A DNA stretch of 64,000 nt from Vibrio taketomensis (GCF_009938165.1 NZ_AP019650.1:372001-436000), one strand, 5' to 3'; counted from the first letter of the stretch, positions 12,073 to 21,339 are shown. The notes: generated by a model not told the origin, from the letters alone. Program-made: numbers and translations.

Positions 12073-12098
12073 AAGCCCTTGATTTTCAAGGGCTTTTT
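12073..12098 (+). terminator. terminator after tRNA-Ser (island copy)
   Basis: AAGCCCTTGA, a 3-nt loop, and TCAAGGGCTT followed by T. It lies 15 bp after the tRNA and is inside the island, so it is brought in by the element. Confidence 0.85.
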
Positions 12099-12145
12099 CG
12101 TATGCGTAGTACTGCAAATCACTTTCATGACAATGAGGTGAGACA

Positions 12146-13504
12146 ATGTACCTACAAAAAGCGTCCAACGGCGTATATCAAACCCGCATTTGCGTCCCCA
12201 AGCCATTAAGACAATTTGGTTATCCATTCGATATCAAAGTTAGCCTTCGTACCAAAGAACGCCCAGAAGCAATTGCACGCAACTTCATAGTCGCTAACTA
12301 CCTTCGTTCAGCCATAACGAGATTAGATACCTCGTGTCCACCCCAATTTGAACTATTCAAAACGGCACTTGATCAAAATATCGAGAGCATCCGCCATTCG
12401 TTTGTTGCAGGCTCAGCAGGATATGTACATCCACAATATAAAGCGGTAGAGCTGACTGCTGAAAATTCTATAGATCACAGCTCTCGCTCGCACCCGTCTA
12501 CGATTGAATCAGGGAGAAATCAGGCTCCTGAACGCAGAAAGACTTCTACTCGCAGCAAAGGTACTTCTTTTGGTGATTCTCTTGCCTTGTTCATTAAGAG
12601 CAAGAGGACGCAAGGGATTACTGAACTCTCGATATATCAACTGGAACATGGCATTAAACATTGTACGAACTTTCTTGAGCATAAAGGATTAGGGCAAAAC
12701 ACGGTAACGAGTGCAGATATACTTGATTATGTAGACCATTTGATCGGTCAAAAGCGCTCGGCAAAAACCAACCAAGGGTATTTTGCATCGGTTAAACAAT
12801 ACTTCGCTTGGCTAAAAGCAAAAGGGATCAAATCAGAGAATCCCGCTGAAGGTATCAACCCTAAGTTTAAGAACAAGCAACACGCATCCGAACAGAGAGA
12901 ACGCTGGACAGAAACAGAGTTGCTCAAGCTGTTTCAAAGCCCCGAATATGCAGCACAAACAGAAGACTTCAAGTGGGTCACTAAGCTGCAACTTTTCCAT
13001 GGATTTCGCATTGGCGAGGTGTGCCAAATATACGTTAAGGACATCGTATGGTTGATGCATATTCCTTGCATTAAAGTGACCGATATATCGAAAGATCAGC
13101 ACTTAAAGAATCAACATGCGGTTCGAGCCATCCCCTTGCATCCGCAGCTGCGCAATAGCTTTTTACAGTTTTACGAATCACGCAAAACCCGAAAACGCTC
13201 ACCATTATTCCATTATAAGCCACTGGGGAAAGATAAAGACTGGACTAAAACGTATCGCCAGCAGTTTGGAAAGTTACAAACCAAAATAGGAATGCGTGCG
13301 GGAGCACGCCCAACCGCTTACAGCTTACGCCATACCTTTATTGATGAGTTAAAAATCAAAGATATTCCAGAACACAGTGTTGCCGAAGTCGTTGGGCACA
13401 CTAATAACAACATGACCTATGGACGTTATGGAAAAAAACACCGCATAGACAAATTGCTTGAGATTGTTGCAGCGTTCGAAATTAACCTAGAGGGAGCTTT
13501 ATGA
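12146..13504 (+). CDS. tyrosine site-specific integrase of the island
   Basis: This 452-residue tyrosine recombinase catalyses attP x attB integration and excision. The catalytic domain begins near residue 240. Arg288 lies in HGFRIGE, Arg395 in YSLRHTF (Tyr replaces the first His of HxxR, as in many phage-type enzymes), and the C-terminal motif VGHTNNNMTYGRYGK has the His and the nucleophilic Tyr. The N-terminal part (MYLQKASNGVYQTRI...) is a short DNA-binding extension, and a SAM-like core-binding domain lies at about residues 145-240. Its position 88 bp from the tRNA-Ser attL fits. The next gene overlaps its stop by 4 nt, so the two are probably co-translated. Confidence 0.95.
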   Translation: MYLQKASNGVYQTRICVPKPLRQFGYPFDIKVSLRTKERPEAIARNFIVANYLRSAITRLDTSCPPQFELFKTALDQNIESIRHSFVAGSAGYVHPQYKAVELTAENSIDHSSRSHPSTIESGRNQAPERRKTSTRSKGTSFGDSLALFIKSKRTQGITELSIYQLEHGIKHCTNFLEHKGLGQNTVTSADILDYVDHLIGQKRSAKTNQGYFASVKQYFAWLKAKGIKSENPAEGINPKFKNKQHASEQRERWTETELLKLFQSPEYAAQTEDFKWVTKLQLFHGFRIGEVCQIYVKDIVWLMHIPCIKVTDISKDQHLKNQHAVRAIPLHPQLRNSFLQFYESRKTRKRSPLFHYKPLGKDKDWTKTYRQQFGKLQTKIGMRAGARPTAYSLRHTFIDELKIKDIPEHSVAEVVGHTNNNMTYGRYGKKHRIDKLLEIVAAFEINLEGAL

Positions 13505-14256
13505 TGCATTTATCCAATAAAATTCGCCGAGAACTAGTATCAGCACTTAGAGAAGGTGCGTCATACAGAAGCTGTTTAGATTTGTCGCAGTTTTTGTCTT
13601 GTGGTGTGACCGAGCAGCAAATTGGGTTAATTGATCATGTAATCAACACATTATATGAACACCCTTACCTAACTTATGAGGCGTTTATCGAAGATGGGTA
13701 TTCGACCAATCATTTAAATAAGACCCTGGGTAATTTTGAGACATTTAAGTCATTAATTGGCTTAAATGAGTACCCTTTTGAATCGTGGCTAGCTGAATAC
13801 GGTAGCAGTGATGGAGCAGAAACTTGTATACCTTACGAGGTCTATCAATTTTTTGCCGAAGATATCCGCCGACAGCACTTAAAAGATAGTGAATTACATG
13901 GTCTGAGAGTACGGTTGGGAAATGAGCACACGAATACTTTACGCTTTCGATGTGGCACTCGCTTATCTATACCTTGCAATGAACGAGAGATTGCTCAATA
14001 TGTGCAAATTTCACGATGTGGTTGTTATCAACGAATGAACTTTTCATCCACCGAATCATGTTTGTATCTAGACGACTGTCGAGTAGAAATATGTATCTAT
14101 GCCAGCCAAGCTCAGCGAGTTGGAGACTATATCGTATGCCTAGTTGATGACTTAGATTGGAATGATAACGACTCATGCAAAAACAGAGTGTTTGCATTGC
14201 AAGAATTTGCGATTCAACATGAGTCAGGAACAAATCAAAGACTGACTCAGTGGTAG
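13501..14256 (+). CDS. hypothetical protein translationally coupled to the integrase
   Basis: This is a 251-residue soluble protein I do not recognise. It overlaps the integrase by ATGA. It has several cysteines in the C-terminal half (CGTRLSIPC, SRCGCYQRM, ESCLYLDDCRVEIC), which could bind a metal but do not form a standard finger. There is no signal peptide or helix. Coupling to the integrase suggests an accessory role in recombination or its control; this is inference only. Confidence 0.7.
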   Translation: MMHLSNKIRRELVSALREGASYRSCLDLSQFLSCGVTEQQIGLIDHVINTLYEHPYLTYEAFIEDGYSTNHLNKTLGNFETFKSLIGLNEYPFESWLAEYGSSDGAETCIPYEVYQFFAEDIRRQHLKDSELHGLRVRLGNEHTNTLRFRCGTRLSIPCNEREIAQYVQISRCGCYQRMNFSSTESCLYLDDCRVEICIYASQAQRVGDYIVCLVDDLDWNDNDSCKNRVFALQEFAIQHESGTNQRLTQW

Positions 14257-14263
14257 CACACTT

Positions 14264-14291
14264 AAGGGGGTTACATATACGGTAACCCCTT
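14264..14291 (+). terminator. possible terminator after the integrase operon
   Basis: AAGGGG(G)TTAC and GTAACCCCTT form a stem with one bulged G. There is no long T run, so the assignment is tentative. Confidence 0.4.
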
Positions 14292-14315
14292 GCTTGTGGG
14301 CGGGATGAGTCAGCA

Positions 14316-14462
14316 ATGTATCAAAACATCAACTCGATTTTGGACAAAAGTACGTCAGGTCCAGAGCTACATTCGAAAATTATCAATAATCTTTATAAGG
14401 AAAATCCAATCAATCAGCTTGGCTTCAAAGTCATACATTCTGTTCTCACATTGTATCCATAA
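14316..14462 (+). CDS. small hypothetical open frame (48 codons)
   Basis: An open frame runs from ATG at 14316 to TAA at 14462 (starting MYQNINSILDKS, ending VIHSVLTLYP). There is no clear ribosome site and no recognised homology. It fills an otherwise empty 240-bp gap and may be a gene remnant or chance. Confidence 0.2.
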   Translation: MYQNINSILDKSTSGPELHSKIINNLYKENPINQLGFKVIHSVLTLYP

Positions 14463-14497
14463 AAATTGAAGGTAGTTCCTACTCAAGACTGGATTTA

Positions 14498-14872
14498 TTA
14501 TAGCTTTCTTAGATAATCATCTGCCTTGTAAACACCCATCATCCAAATGGAACTAATAAAAAACACTAAAGGCTGGCTGTAAGCAGTATAACTTGATGGA
14601 TTAGATAGACTATATGCATACACACCAATGCATAGTATTAAAAATATTATCGTAATACCAATGAATATGCTAAGCCCATACTTACTGAGATTAGGGTAAC
14701 TCTGTAAGTTCGTAATTATAAAGCTCATACATTGAGCAATGATCATAAAACTTGCTATGGACCAATCTGTAGACGTAAGTATACCTTGAAATTGCGCCAC
14801 AACGCCTTTCGTAACAATCAATACTACAAAAGGTATCAAGATAAATACGTAGTTTGAGAAAAACTTTTTCAT
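14498..14872 (-). CDS. small four-helix membrane protein, second gene of a two-gene operon
   Basis: The 124-residue protein has four strongly hydrophobic segments at about residues 6-26, 40-56, 68-90 and 99-114, and a charged end (KADDYLRKL). It overlaps the upstream 384-residue gene by ATGA and so is co-translated with it. I do not recognise the family. A soluble protein paired with a small multi-helix membrane protein inside a tRNA-borne island is the arrangement of many sensor/membrane-effector defence pairs, but no sequence motif proves that. Confidence 0.7.
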   Translation of the reverse strand: MKKFFSNYVFILIPFVVLIVTKGVVAQFQGILTSTDWSIASFMIIAQCMSFIITNLQSYPNLSKYGLSIFIGITIIFLILCIGVYAYSLSNPSSYTAYSQPLVFFISSIWMMGVYKADDYLRKL

Positions 14873-16023
14873 TCAAATAGTTTAGCTTGATTTTCAGGTA
14901 TTAGAAACTTTGCTTTCTCAACCCCATGCACCTTTGTCACGTATGCATTAACATTTCTAGAACCACCTGTTTTATTCACTATTACATCACAAACTAAGTT
15001 AACTTTAATTAAGTCATTTGCGACTACGGCAGGAAGTTTTCCTGACTGGTACCTAGCTAGCCATTCGGAATCTTGTATGCGCACATAGAAAGAACGATGG
15101 GTTATTGTACTCTGGACCCACCAAGCCCCATCACCAACATTACATGGCTTAATTGCAATAAATATATCATCCCCATTAAATGGCTGAGGTTTAGCTTTCT
15201 TAAGCTCAGAAATAGAAACATGCGAACGGAAAGAACGATCAAATTGTATTACTTTTTTTGATTCTTCAGCATCAACTGACTCTATCACTTCAAAGTGCTC
15301 TTTAGGTTGAAGAAGCTTCCCTCCATCAGAGAAACAATTCATAATTTCAGCAAAGGTGATTGGGTCAATGTAAGGATCTGGCTTATCCATCAAGTCATCA
15401 TGAGGGCTCGTTTCTTCAATAAACTCTGCCGTTTTTTCTTCTAGTTCAGAAACCTTCTCTTCAAGATTTTCATCCGTAATATCTTCACTCAACAACTTAG
15501 TTAACATGTATCCTAACCAATTGATAAAAGAAGGTTTATAACCAATTTTATTTTTGAGCTTAATAGAGCCCCGCTCAACATAATCTAGTTGAAAAACGGG
15601 AACTAAGTTGGGTTCAACTTGTGTACCTACGAGCTCAATAAACCTTCTATAACCTTTGGTGTAACAATGCAATGAGTAAAGTAAGTCTTCAGGTTGATCA
15701 CGTAACTTAAGGTGTTCAAGCCTTAGAGTAATGTCGTGAAGTTGCTCTGGTTTGTTTAATGCTGAAGAGCTAGCCATTGAATATATGTACCTTAAGCTAA
15801 TATTAGAATAAAACTTGTTATAACATCGAGTTAATTCTGCCACATAAATATATGAATTGACGAGAAAATGATTGAGTACATGTGACAAAAGCCAGAAGTA
15901 AGGATAAAGGCTTCTCTTAAATGAGAGTGGGTTAGATTGTTCTATGTTGCATTGTTCGAAGATATGCTGATTTCGAGTAACTCCTAGCAAGGAAAATACA
16001 CGCCCACAAATTTTGTGAATCAT
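14869..16023 (-). CDS. hypothetical island protein paired with a four-helix membrane protein
   Basis: The 384-residue protein is of unrecognised family. The start at 16023 is preceded by GAGG at good spacing; a later Met at 15777 (MASSSALNK) is an alternative, and the intervening 82 residues are low in charge and may be non-coding. The middle has an acidic segment with coiled-coil character (residues about 185-210, EENLEEKVSELEEKTAEFIE style). The C-terminal 100 residues look like a compact beta-rich domain (AIKPCNVGDGAWWVQST, then DVIVNKTGGSRNVNAYV). It overlaps the membrane gene downstream by 4 nt. The region is AT-rich compared with the flanking chromosome, consistent with transfer. Confidence 0.7.
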   Translation of the reverse strand: MIHKICGRVFSLLGVTRNQHIFEQCNIEQSNPLSFKRSLYPYFWLLSHVLNHFLVNSYIYVAELTRCYNKFYSNISLRYIYSMASSSALNKPEQLHDITLRLEHLKLRDQPEDLLYSLHCYTKGYRRFIELVGTQVEPNLVPVFQLDYVERGSIKLKNKIGYKPSFINWLGYMLTKLLSEDITDENLEEKVSELEEKTAEFIEETSPHDDLMDKPDPYIDPITFAEIMNCFSDGGKLLQPKEHFEVIESVDAEESKKVIQFDRSFRSHVSISELKKAKPQPFNGDDIFIAIKPCNVGDGAWWVQSTITHRSFYVRIQDSEWLARYQSGKLPAVVANDLIKVNLVCDVIVNKTGGSRNVNAYVTKVHGVEKAKFLIPENQAKLFE

Positions 16024-16224
16024 TACAATACCTCATTTGATGGTGATAACCTCCGCGTTCGCTCAGAATTGTCTAAGCCTATTTTTGTTCCCAAAAGGCT
16101 TTGTGAACAGATTCAGCAGACCTACCTGATAGATATGACAGATTATGGTGATAGCTTAATCATTGAGCCTGACCATATCTCTGATGAAGGGTTTCTGAAG
16201 ATATTGAAATTAATGTATCAATGA
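16015..16224 (+). CDS. small hypothetical protein upstream of the XRE-ImmA gene
   Basis: This is a 69-residue frame with a GTG start at 16015, which overlaps the first codons of the divergent gene; internal TTG codons are alternatives. Its stop TGA is immediately followed by the ATG of the XRE-ImmA frame, so the two look like one operon. The sequence (FVPKRLCEQIQQTYLID, SLIIEPDHISDEGFLKIL) is not recognised. Small genes preceding XRE-ImmA are often partners of the same regulatory or toxin-antitoxin unit; here that is inference. Confidence 0.45.
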   Translation: MNHYNTSFDGDNLRVRSELSKPIFVPKRLCEQIQQTYLIDMTDYGDSLIIEPDHISDEGFLKILKLMYQ

Positions 16225-17288
16225 ATGAGTAACATGTTTAACCTGCTACGTTTGAAGCTGGCTAGAGAGAGGCGAGGACTGTCAAAAAGCACTCGCTGAA
16301 TTAGTGCAGCTTTCTCCTAAAACAGTATCAGCATATGAAAGTGAGAACCTCCATTTGACTTACAGGATGAAACCGTCAGTCGATTTGCAATGGCTTTAGG
16401 GTACCCTGTTAAATTCTTCTATAAAGATCGAGTGGAACTAATAGACGCAGATACAATTAGCTTTCGAGCTGTTACAAAACTACCTAGCAAATTGAGACTA
16501 GCTTCTGAGTCAGCTAGTATTCTTGCATATGAAATCTCTTGTTGGTTGGACAGGAAGTTCAACAATCTTCCTAAAGTAGACTTGCCTGATTTTACTCATG
16601 ACAACAGACATGAGCCAGAAGCTGCGTCTAAAGAGCTTCAGGTAAATTGGGGCATTGGAGAACTGTCCGTTAAAAACATGGTTCATTTACTTGAGTCTAA
16701 GGGAATTAGAGTTTTTCTCTATCGGAAGACTGTAAAGAGGTAGATGCATTTTCCATCTGGAAAGGGAATACGCCGTTTATTGTACTTAACCAATTTAAAA
16801 CCCCAGAAAGAAGCAGATTTGATGCAGCCCATGAGCTAGCTCATCTGGTGTTGCATAGACATGGGAGCAGAATAAAGGGAGAGGCCGAGCTGGAAGCAGA
16901 TAAGTTTGCATCAGCATTTCTTATGCCTAAAGGAAGTATTGCTAGCAAAGTGAGGCCAAATGCTAACGCAACATTAGATGACTTGATCAAATTAAAGAAA
17001 TTCTGGAATGTTTCCTTAATGGCGATGATTCGTCGTTTATATGACTTGAACTATCTTACCGAGTGGCAATATCGACAGCTAACAATTAGTGCTTCAAAGA
17101 GAGGTTATAGAACTTCAGAACCTGATGGTTTACAAACTAGAGAACAATCGTTGCTATTAGGTAAAATATTTACGGCCCTTAAATCTAAGGGAATATCTCG
17201 CACTGATATTGCTAATGAGCTAGCCCTACCATTTGATGAGGTTGCTATGGAGCTAATATTGTTTTGGAATGAACCTCAAAGCAATTAG
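16225..17288 (+). pseudogene. XRE helix-turn-helix / ImmA-IrrE metallopeptidase regulator, frameshifted
   Basis: Joining three frames gives a single protein of about 350 residues. It has an XRE helix-turn-helix (ALAELVQLSPKTVSAYE), a linker (RFAMALGYPVKFFY), then an ImmA/IrrE zinc protease domain with the motif FDAAHELAHLVLHRHG, the HExxH active site, and EADKFASAFLMP. Frame changes lie near 16282 (in an A run), between about 16340 and 16360, and near 16713, where five T stand where six restore the frame (giving RVFSLSEDC). Family members cleave or sense a partner repressor and control mobile elements. As sequenced it cannot make the full protein; sequencing error is possible. Confidence 0.8.
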
Positions 17289-17300
17289 CTTCACAGCAAC

Positions 17301-17758
17301 TTAATTCAAGTTTATTTGTATTCCCAACGTTCTAGATAGTCTTCTATAAAAGGCTGAATGGCCGACTATCAATATATTATCCGATCTATGTTGATACTTT
17401 AGCAGAAATTTATTTACCCTAGAATCAAGTTGTTCAAGACTTTCTACACCTATACCAAACTCAAGCTTTCTTCTATTTTCTTCGGATTTAACTTTACCTT
17501 CAAATACACCAAAGTCACGTTCGATCAATAATGGTTCACTGATTATTTCTTCAAAACTAAAATTATCTATAAAGTATTGAGCCGTTTGCACAGCCCTTTT
17601 AAAGGACTGTGCAGCAGAGTTAGAGGATTGTGTTCACTTGTCAGAGAAAAAGCCTCAGCAAGTTTTTATCATCAATACCTAGGAATGTCTCGTCGTCCTG
17701 CGAACCTATTTTTTATACTGAATTTCGTTCTACCATGCCGAACATAGATACACTGCAT
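17301..17758 (-). pseudogene. histidine phosphatase (phosphoglycerate mutase-like), frameshifted
   Basis: The start MQCIYVRHGRTKF at 17758 carries the RHG catalytic motif. In other frames follow HSPLK, then AVQTAQYF, ERDFGVFEGK, and finally ILIVGHSAFYRRLSR with the second catalytic His. At least two frame changes separate these (about 17680 and 17600). The predicted intact length is about 150 residues, slightly short for the family. Such enzymes hydrolyse phosphomonoesters through a phosphohistidine. The ATG lies 1 nt after the TGA of the nucleotidyltransferase gene, so the two form one operon. Confidence 0.75.
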
Positions 17759-17759
17759 A

Positions 17760-18683
17760 TCAAAATACTAACGCTGCATGAATTGGGTGGCTTTGAGGAA
17801 ACTCATTTAAGAAGCATTTTTCTAGCTCCCAGTTAAAGTGCTGAGATAAATTCTTAAGCCTTCGATAATCTTCAATATCATGCCTTGTTTCTCTAGAAAT
17901 TTTATCTAAAGACTCTCGAACGTTTTCATCTGAAATTTCGTTGAGAAACATTGAATAATGAGCCAGCATTTTTCCGATTGATTCTGACCGATTATTCTTA
18001 CTATTCTATCAATAGGAGTGAGCGCCAAGTACTCGAGTGTTCGTTCTATTTTCTCCTTTCTACTTAAACTACATGTAGAAGCAACAGCTATCAAACCAGA
18101 AAAATATAATAACTTCCGTGAAAACCTTAGTTTTATTTTACGGACACCCTAGCTTTTCCCGTCTTCATTCACTTTATACTCATAGTCTGTACAGATCGTT
18201 CTGTAATATCTTATAATGTCATTTAGCATGAACCGATTTAGATTATGATCTGATACGCTTTCTTTAATATATTTTTCTAAGATTTCGCGTTTAAGTGATT
18301 CATAAAGAGAGTCATTATACAAACACTTGCTCTCTAATAAATATAACATTCGTCTAGTAAATGCTTGGTTAGTCTCTTTGTCGCCACCGTAGTTTTCCAG
18401 CATATCATTTCTTGTTACGATAGATTCAAATGTACCTGTACTTCCAGCATTTTTGCAACGCGATTATTAACCACCTCAGTTACTTTATCTAAGTATGCTT
18501 GCTTCTCATCATCTTTAAATACTTTGTCTGCAAAATAAACCAGTCCATATCAGATTCTGGGACGCTTCATTTCTCCCAAATGAACCAGTAACGACAACAC
18601 ATAATTCGTCACCTAATTCTGCGTTATCTAACTCTTTTTATGGCGCCAACTAACTCTTCAGAGTAATTTCTTCTTTGTTCCAT
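17760..18683 (-). pseudogene. nucleotidyltransferase (DUF294/GlnD-like), frameshifted
   Basis: Reconstruction across frames gives MEQRRNYSEELVGAIKRV, then the polymerase-beta-type motif GSFGRNEAS-PESDMDW (G-S and D-x-D for Mg2+ and NTP). A helical part follows, including MLENYGGDKETN and IRYYRTICTDYEYKV, and the end is SQHFNWELEKCFLNEFPQ. Disruptions: frame changes near 18629, 18573, 18440 and 17975 (five A where six restore frame), and one in-frame TAG at 18149-18151 replacing the expected Trp in GKS-W-GVRKIKL. Intact length would be about 305 residues. Relatives transfer nucleotides to proteins or RNA; the substrate here is unknown. Confidence 0.75.
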
Positions 18684-18708
18684 TAATGTAAAACCTATCT
18701 ATAATAAA

Positions 18709-19825
18709 TCATATTGTTTTTATTGGGATCAATACAAAGTGTGTAATATATTGTTTTTTTGTACTCCACTTACTACACTCATATCTTTTAGAAATGAATT
18801 CATCCAGATTTTTTATGTTATTTGTATCGATAGATTTATTTACTTTATAGCATCTTTCTATAACGTCTAAATTTATCTCATTTATGCTTTCAAGGTCGTG
18901 TGTGCTATCAAAGTCAAAGGACAATTGCTTTAGCTTTCTTACCTTATTTGAGAAATGTTTAAATATGGGCTTTTTCCCACCGAGAAGTGATGATTCCTTC
19001 TAAAAATAAGACTCGTCTATTCTACTAACATTATCAAAAAGTACTCTCTAGATATATGATCTGCAATTGCTCCAACTCCACTTGTAATTACTTTTTATAT
19101 ACAAAATCTTTAGCTTTCCAGAAAGAGTCTAGTTTTTCTACTTGGACATCACCTTCATCTATAAATGACGCTCTTGCCAAAGAATACTTATCATACTTCA
19201 AGTTAGCATTAACAAACGATAAGCTTTTTGAATTCCATCAATAGTATCAATGTTAATTTTCGAGTTAAATATGTCTGAAAATTCTTCTTCAGAGTTTTGT
19301 TCAACTAAGTCAATGACAGTATCAATGCTGACTTGGTCTTCGAGAATTTTTGAGAGAAAATTCTTTTCTTTAATAACTCGATTACCCGCCACATGGTGAT
19401 TAATACCGAATTCATCAAAAATGAAGGCTCCATGCTATGGGACAATGGGCATGCCCAATATCATGAAGAAGTGCAGCTACTACAAGGTGATCCTGTACTT
19501 CTTCATCATAGTTACGTTGTTTCGATATAAATAGCGCCAACTTGGCTACATCAAGAGAGTGGATATACCTATTACTCTTAGTTTCTGGCGATAAGTAATC
19601 GATAGCCCTAGAAAAGAAACTTGCTTAAGGCGTTGAAACTCATCAGAATTGATAATTTTGAATAAAACGAATTCGACAGCAACATGTTGCCCATGTTTCT
19701 ATCGATATCACTTTCTTCATAAAATCAAAAACAACCAAGTTACTTTCATGTCTAGCCATATTAGGTATCTTCTGTAATTCTCTCGCAAGCAAGGGAGAGA
19801 TGATTTTACATACAACATAGTTCAT
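18709..19825 (-). pseudogene. HD-domain phosphohydrolase (dNTPase-like), frameshifted
   Basis: Joined frames give EFVLFKIINSDEFQRLKQ, then RYIHSLDVAKLALF, and VVAALLHDIGHAHCP. These are the H...HD metal motifs of the HD superfamily in the arrangement of dGTPase/SAMHD1-like enzymes. Next come EFGINHHVAGNRVI and a long helical C-terminus (about 19390-18709) ending FVLIPIKTI. Frame changes occur near 19685, 19605, 19435, 19060-19110 and 18985-19020, so no long frame survives. Intact length would be about 370 residues. It is the first gene of a three-gene minus-strand cassette with the nucleotidyltransferase and histidine phosphatase. Confidence 0.75.
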
Positions 19826-20063
19826 CGTCTAGCGAAGAAAAGTTGTACGCATAACGATCACATCCTACTTAGATTATAGTTAAAGTCGATCTTAAACCGT
19901 TTCAACATCCAGAATAATGTACTTGATAGACAAAAGGTTTGGTAGTGTTGACATAATATGAAAATAGATAACATTACTGTGAATCACATTTGTTTAACCC
20001 GACTTTTAGATGCATCGGGTAACATCCTGAAATTATAGGGTGTTTTAAAGACGCGAAGATTGT

Positions 20064-20093
20064 TCTAGGGTTCAAATCCTATCTCTCCGCCAC
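20064..20093 (+). repeat. attR: right direct repeat of the island (tRNA-Ser 3' fragment)
   Basis: Matches 12028-12058 except for one missing C in the CCC of the T-arm. Only the last third of a tRNA is present, so this is not a second tRNA gene. It marks the right end of an island of about 8.0 kb. Confidence 0.9.
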
Positions 20094-20097
20094 ATTC

Positions 20098-20128
20098 AAA
20101 AAGCCCGCTAAAATCTAGCGGGCTTTTT
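20098..20128 (+). terminator. original tRNA-Ser terminator, displaced by the island
   Basis: AAAAAGCCCGCTA, loop AAATC, TAGCGGGCTTTTT, directly after attR. Before insertion it would have stood just behind the tRNA. Confidence 0.9.
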
Positions 20129-20308
20129 ACGTTTTGGATACCGGATTAATTCACCGGTTAGGATTGGCTGAGACAATGGCTTTCCTTACAACCTGAACAT
20201 TTTGCCATTCACTAAAAGTCAGTCGAGCGCACTTTCAGCACATATACGCCCTCAAAGGTTTAGCAGAGCATGCCACGGTCAGGCCGCTTAACAACCAGTG
20301 CATGCTCG

Positions 20309-21217
20309 CTACTCTGCTTCTAAAGCCTTCTGAATTTTCGCTTGGTTTTCTCGGATAAACTCAATAAACAACTGGGATTTCAGCGGCAGATACTTTCTAT
20401 CTTGGTAAACCATCAACATATTTCTATTCTGTGGAACCCATTCTTGTAGTACGAAATGGACTTGTTTACGTACTTCTGGAGCCCGAAATAAACTTGCGGG
20501 TAAATAGGCGAACCCAGCTCCAGATAAAACAAGCTGTTGAGTAACATAGAAATCGTCACATACAAAGCTCGGAGTCTCATTAACTTCGACAATTTCTCCG
20601 TTGTTCTCAAAACGCCACGGTAGAAAGTAGCCGTCAACATGGTTACGAATACACGGCAGATCAAAAAGCGCCATTGGGTGATTTGGTGTCCCCATCCGCT
20701 TTATTAGCCTATGCGAGCCTACAATCACATAAGGAACAGTAGATAAGTTCATCGCTATCATGGCTGAATCATGCAATGGGCCAAGGCGAAATGCGAAATC
20801 AATATTTTGTTTGGTGAGATCTTGAAAACGATTGGAAGAGCTCAGGTTCAACTTAATTGTGGGGTAGCGAACCGAAAACTCAGCAAGTAGTGGTGCCAAA
20901 ATATCTTGTGAGAATGCATGAGGCGCGGTAATCGTTAATGTACCCACGGGTTGATTTGAATGTTCTTCTGCTTGGTTATAAAGCTCTGAAACCGTATCAG
21001 CAATTAACTGCGCTTTAGGAAGTACGTGCACTCCCAACTCTGTTAGTGATAATGAGCGAGTTGAGCGATTTAATAGTTTTCCGCCCAGCTCTGCCTCTAA
21101 CTGCTGTATCTTGCGACTTACCGTTGTTGTCGGTACTCCGAGTTGCCTTGCGGCTTCAGCAAAGCTATTCAATTCGACCACTTTTGCTAATAGAGGTAGT
21201 GCTGAGATTTCTTTCAT
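20309..21217 (-). CDS. LysR-family transcriptional regulator
   Basis: This is a 302-residue protein. The N-terminal winged helix-turn-helix (SFAEAARQLGVPTTTVSRKIQQLE) is of the LysR subgroup close to YafC/DsdC-like regulators, followed by a periplasmic-binding-like effector domain (residues about 90-295). It is divergent from the NmrA-like oxidoreductase at 21340, with a perfect dyad in between, so it probably controls that gene and itself. The effector is unknown. Confidence 0.92.
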   Translation of the reverse strand: MKEISALPLLAKVVELNSFAEAARQLGVPTTTVSRKIQQLEAELGGKLLNRSTRSLSLTELGVHVLPKAQLIADTVSELYNQAEEHSNQPVGTLTITAPHAFSQDILAPLLAEFSVRYPTIKLNLSSSNRFQDLTKQNIDFAFRLGPLHDSAMIAMNLSTVPYVIVGSHRLIKRMGTPNHPMALFDLPCIRNHVDGYFLPWRFENNGEIVEVNETPSFVCDDFYVTQQLVLSGAGFAYLPASLFRAPEVRKQVHFVLQEWVPQNRNMLMVYQDRKYLPLKSQLFIEFIRENQAKIQKALEAE

Positions 21218-21234
21218 TTAGAGCTCAAAGTTAT

Positions 21235-21252
21235 TATCCCGTATTTGGGATA
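21235..21252. promoter_or_regulatory. dyad operator for the divergent LysR regulator
   Basis: TATCCC-GTATTT-GGGATA is a perfect 6+6 inverted repeat of LysR size, 18 bp before the LysR start and about 90 bp before the divergent oxidoreductase. It is a likely autoregulatory LysR site. Confidence 0.6.
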
Positions 21253-21339
21253 TTGAAACTCAACTTAACCATCTAATCAACAAATACGAAATTAACTATA
21301 GTTACGTCACACCAAGTAATATTGAAAACAACGGGGTTT

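Noticed and set aside
20064..20093. Second tRNA-Ser gene
   Set aside because: Only the T-arm and acceptor 3' side are present; it is an attachment-site copy.
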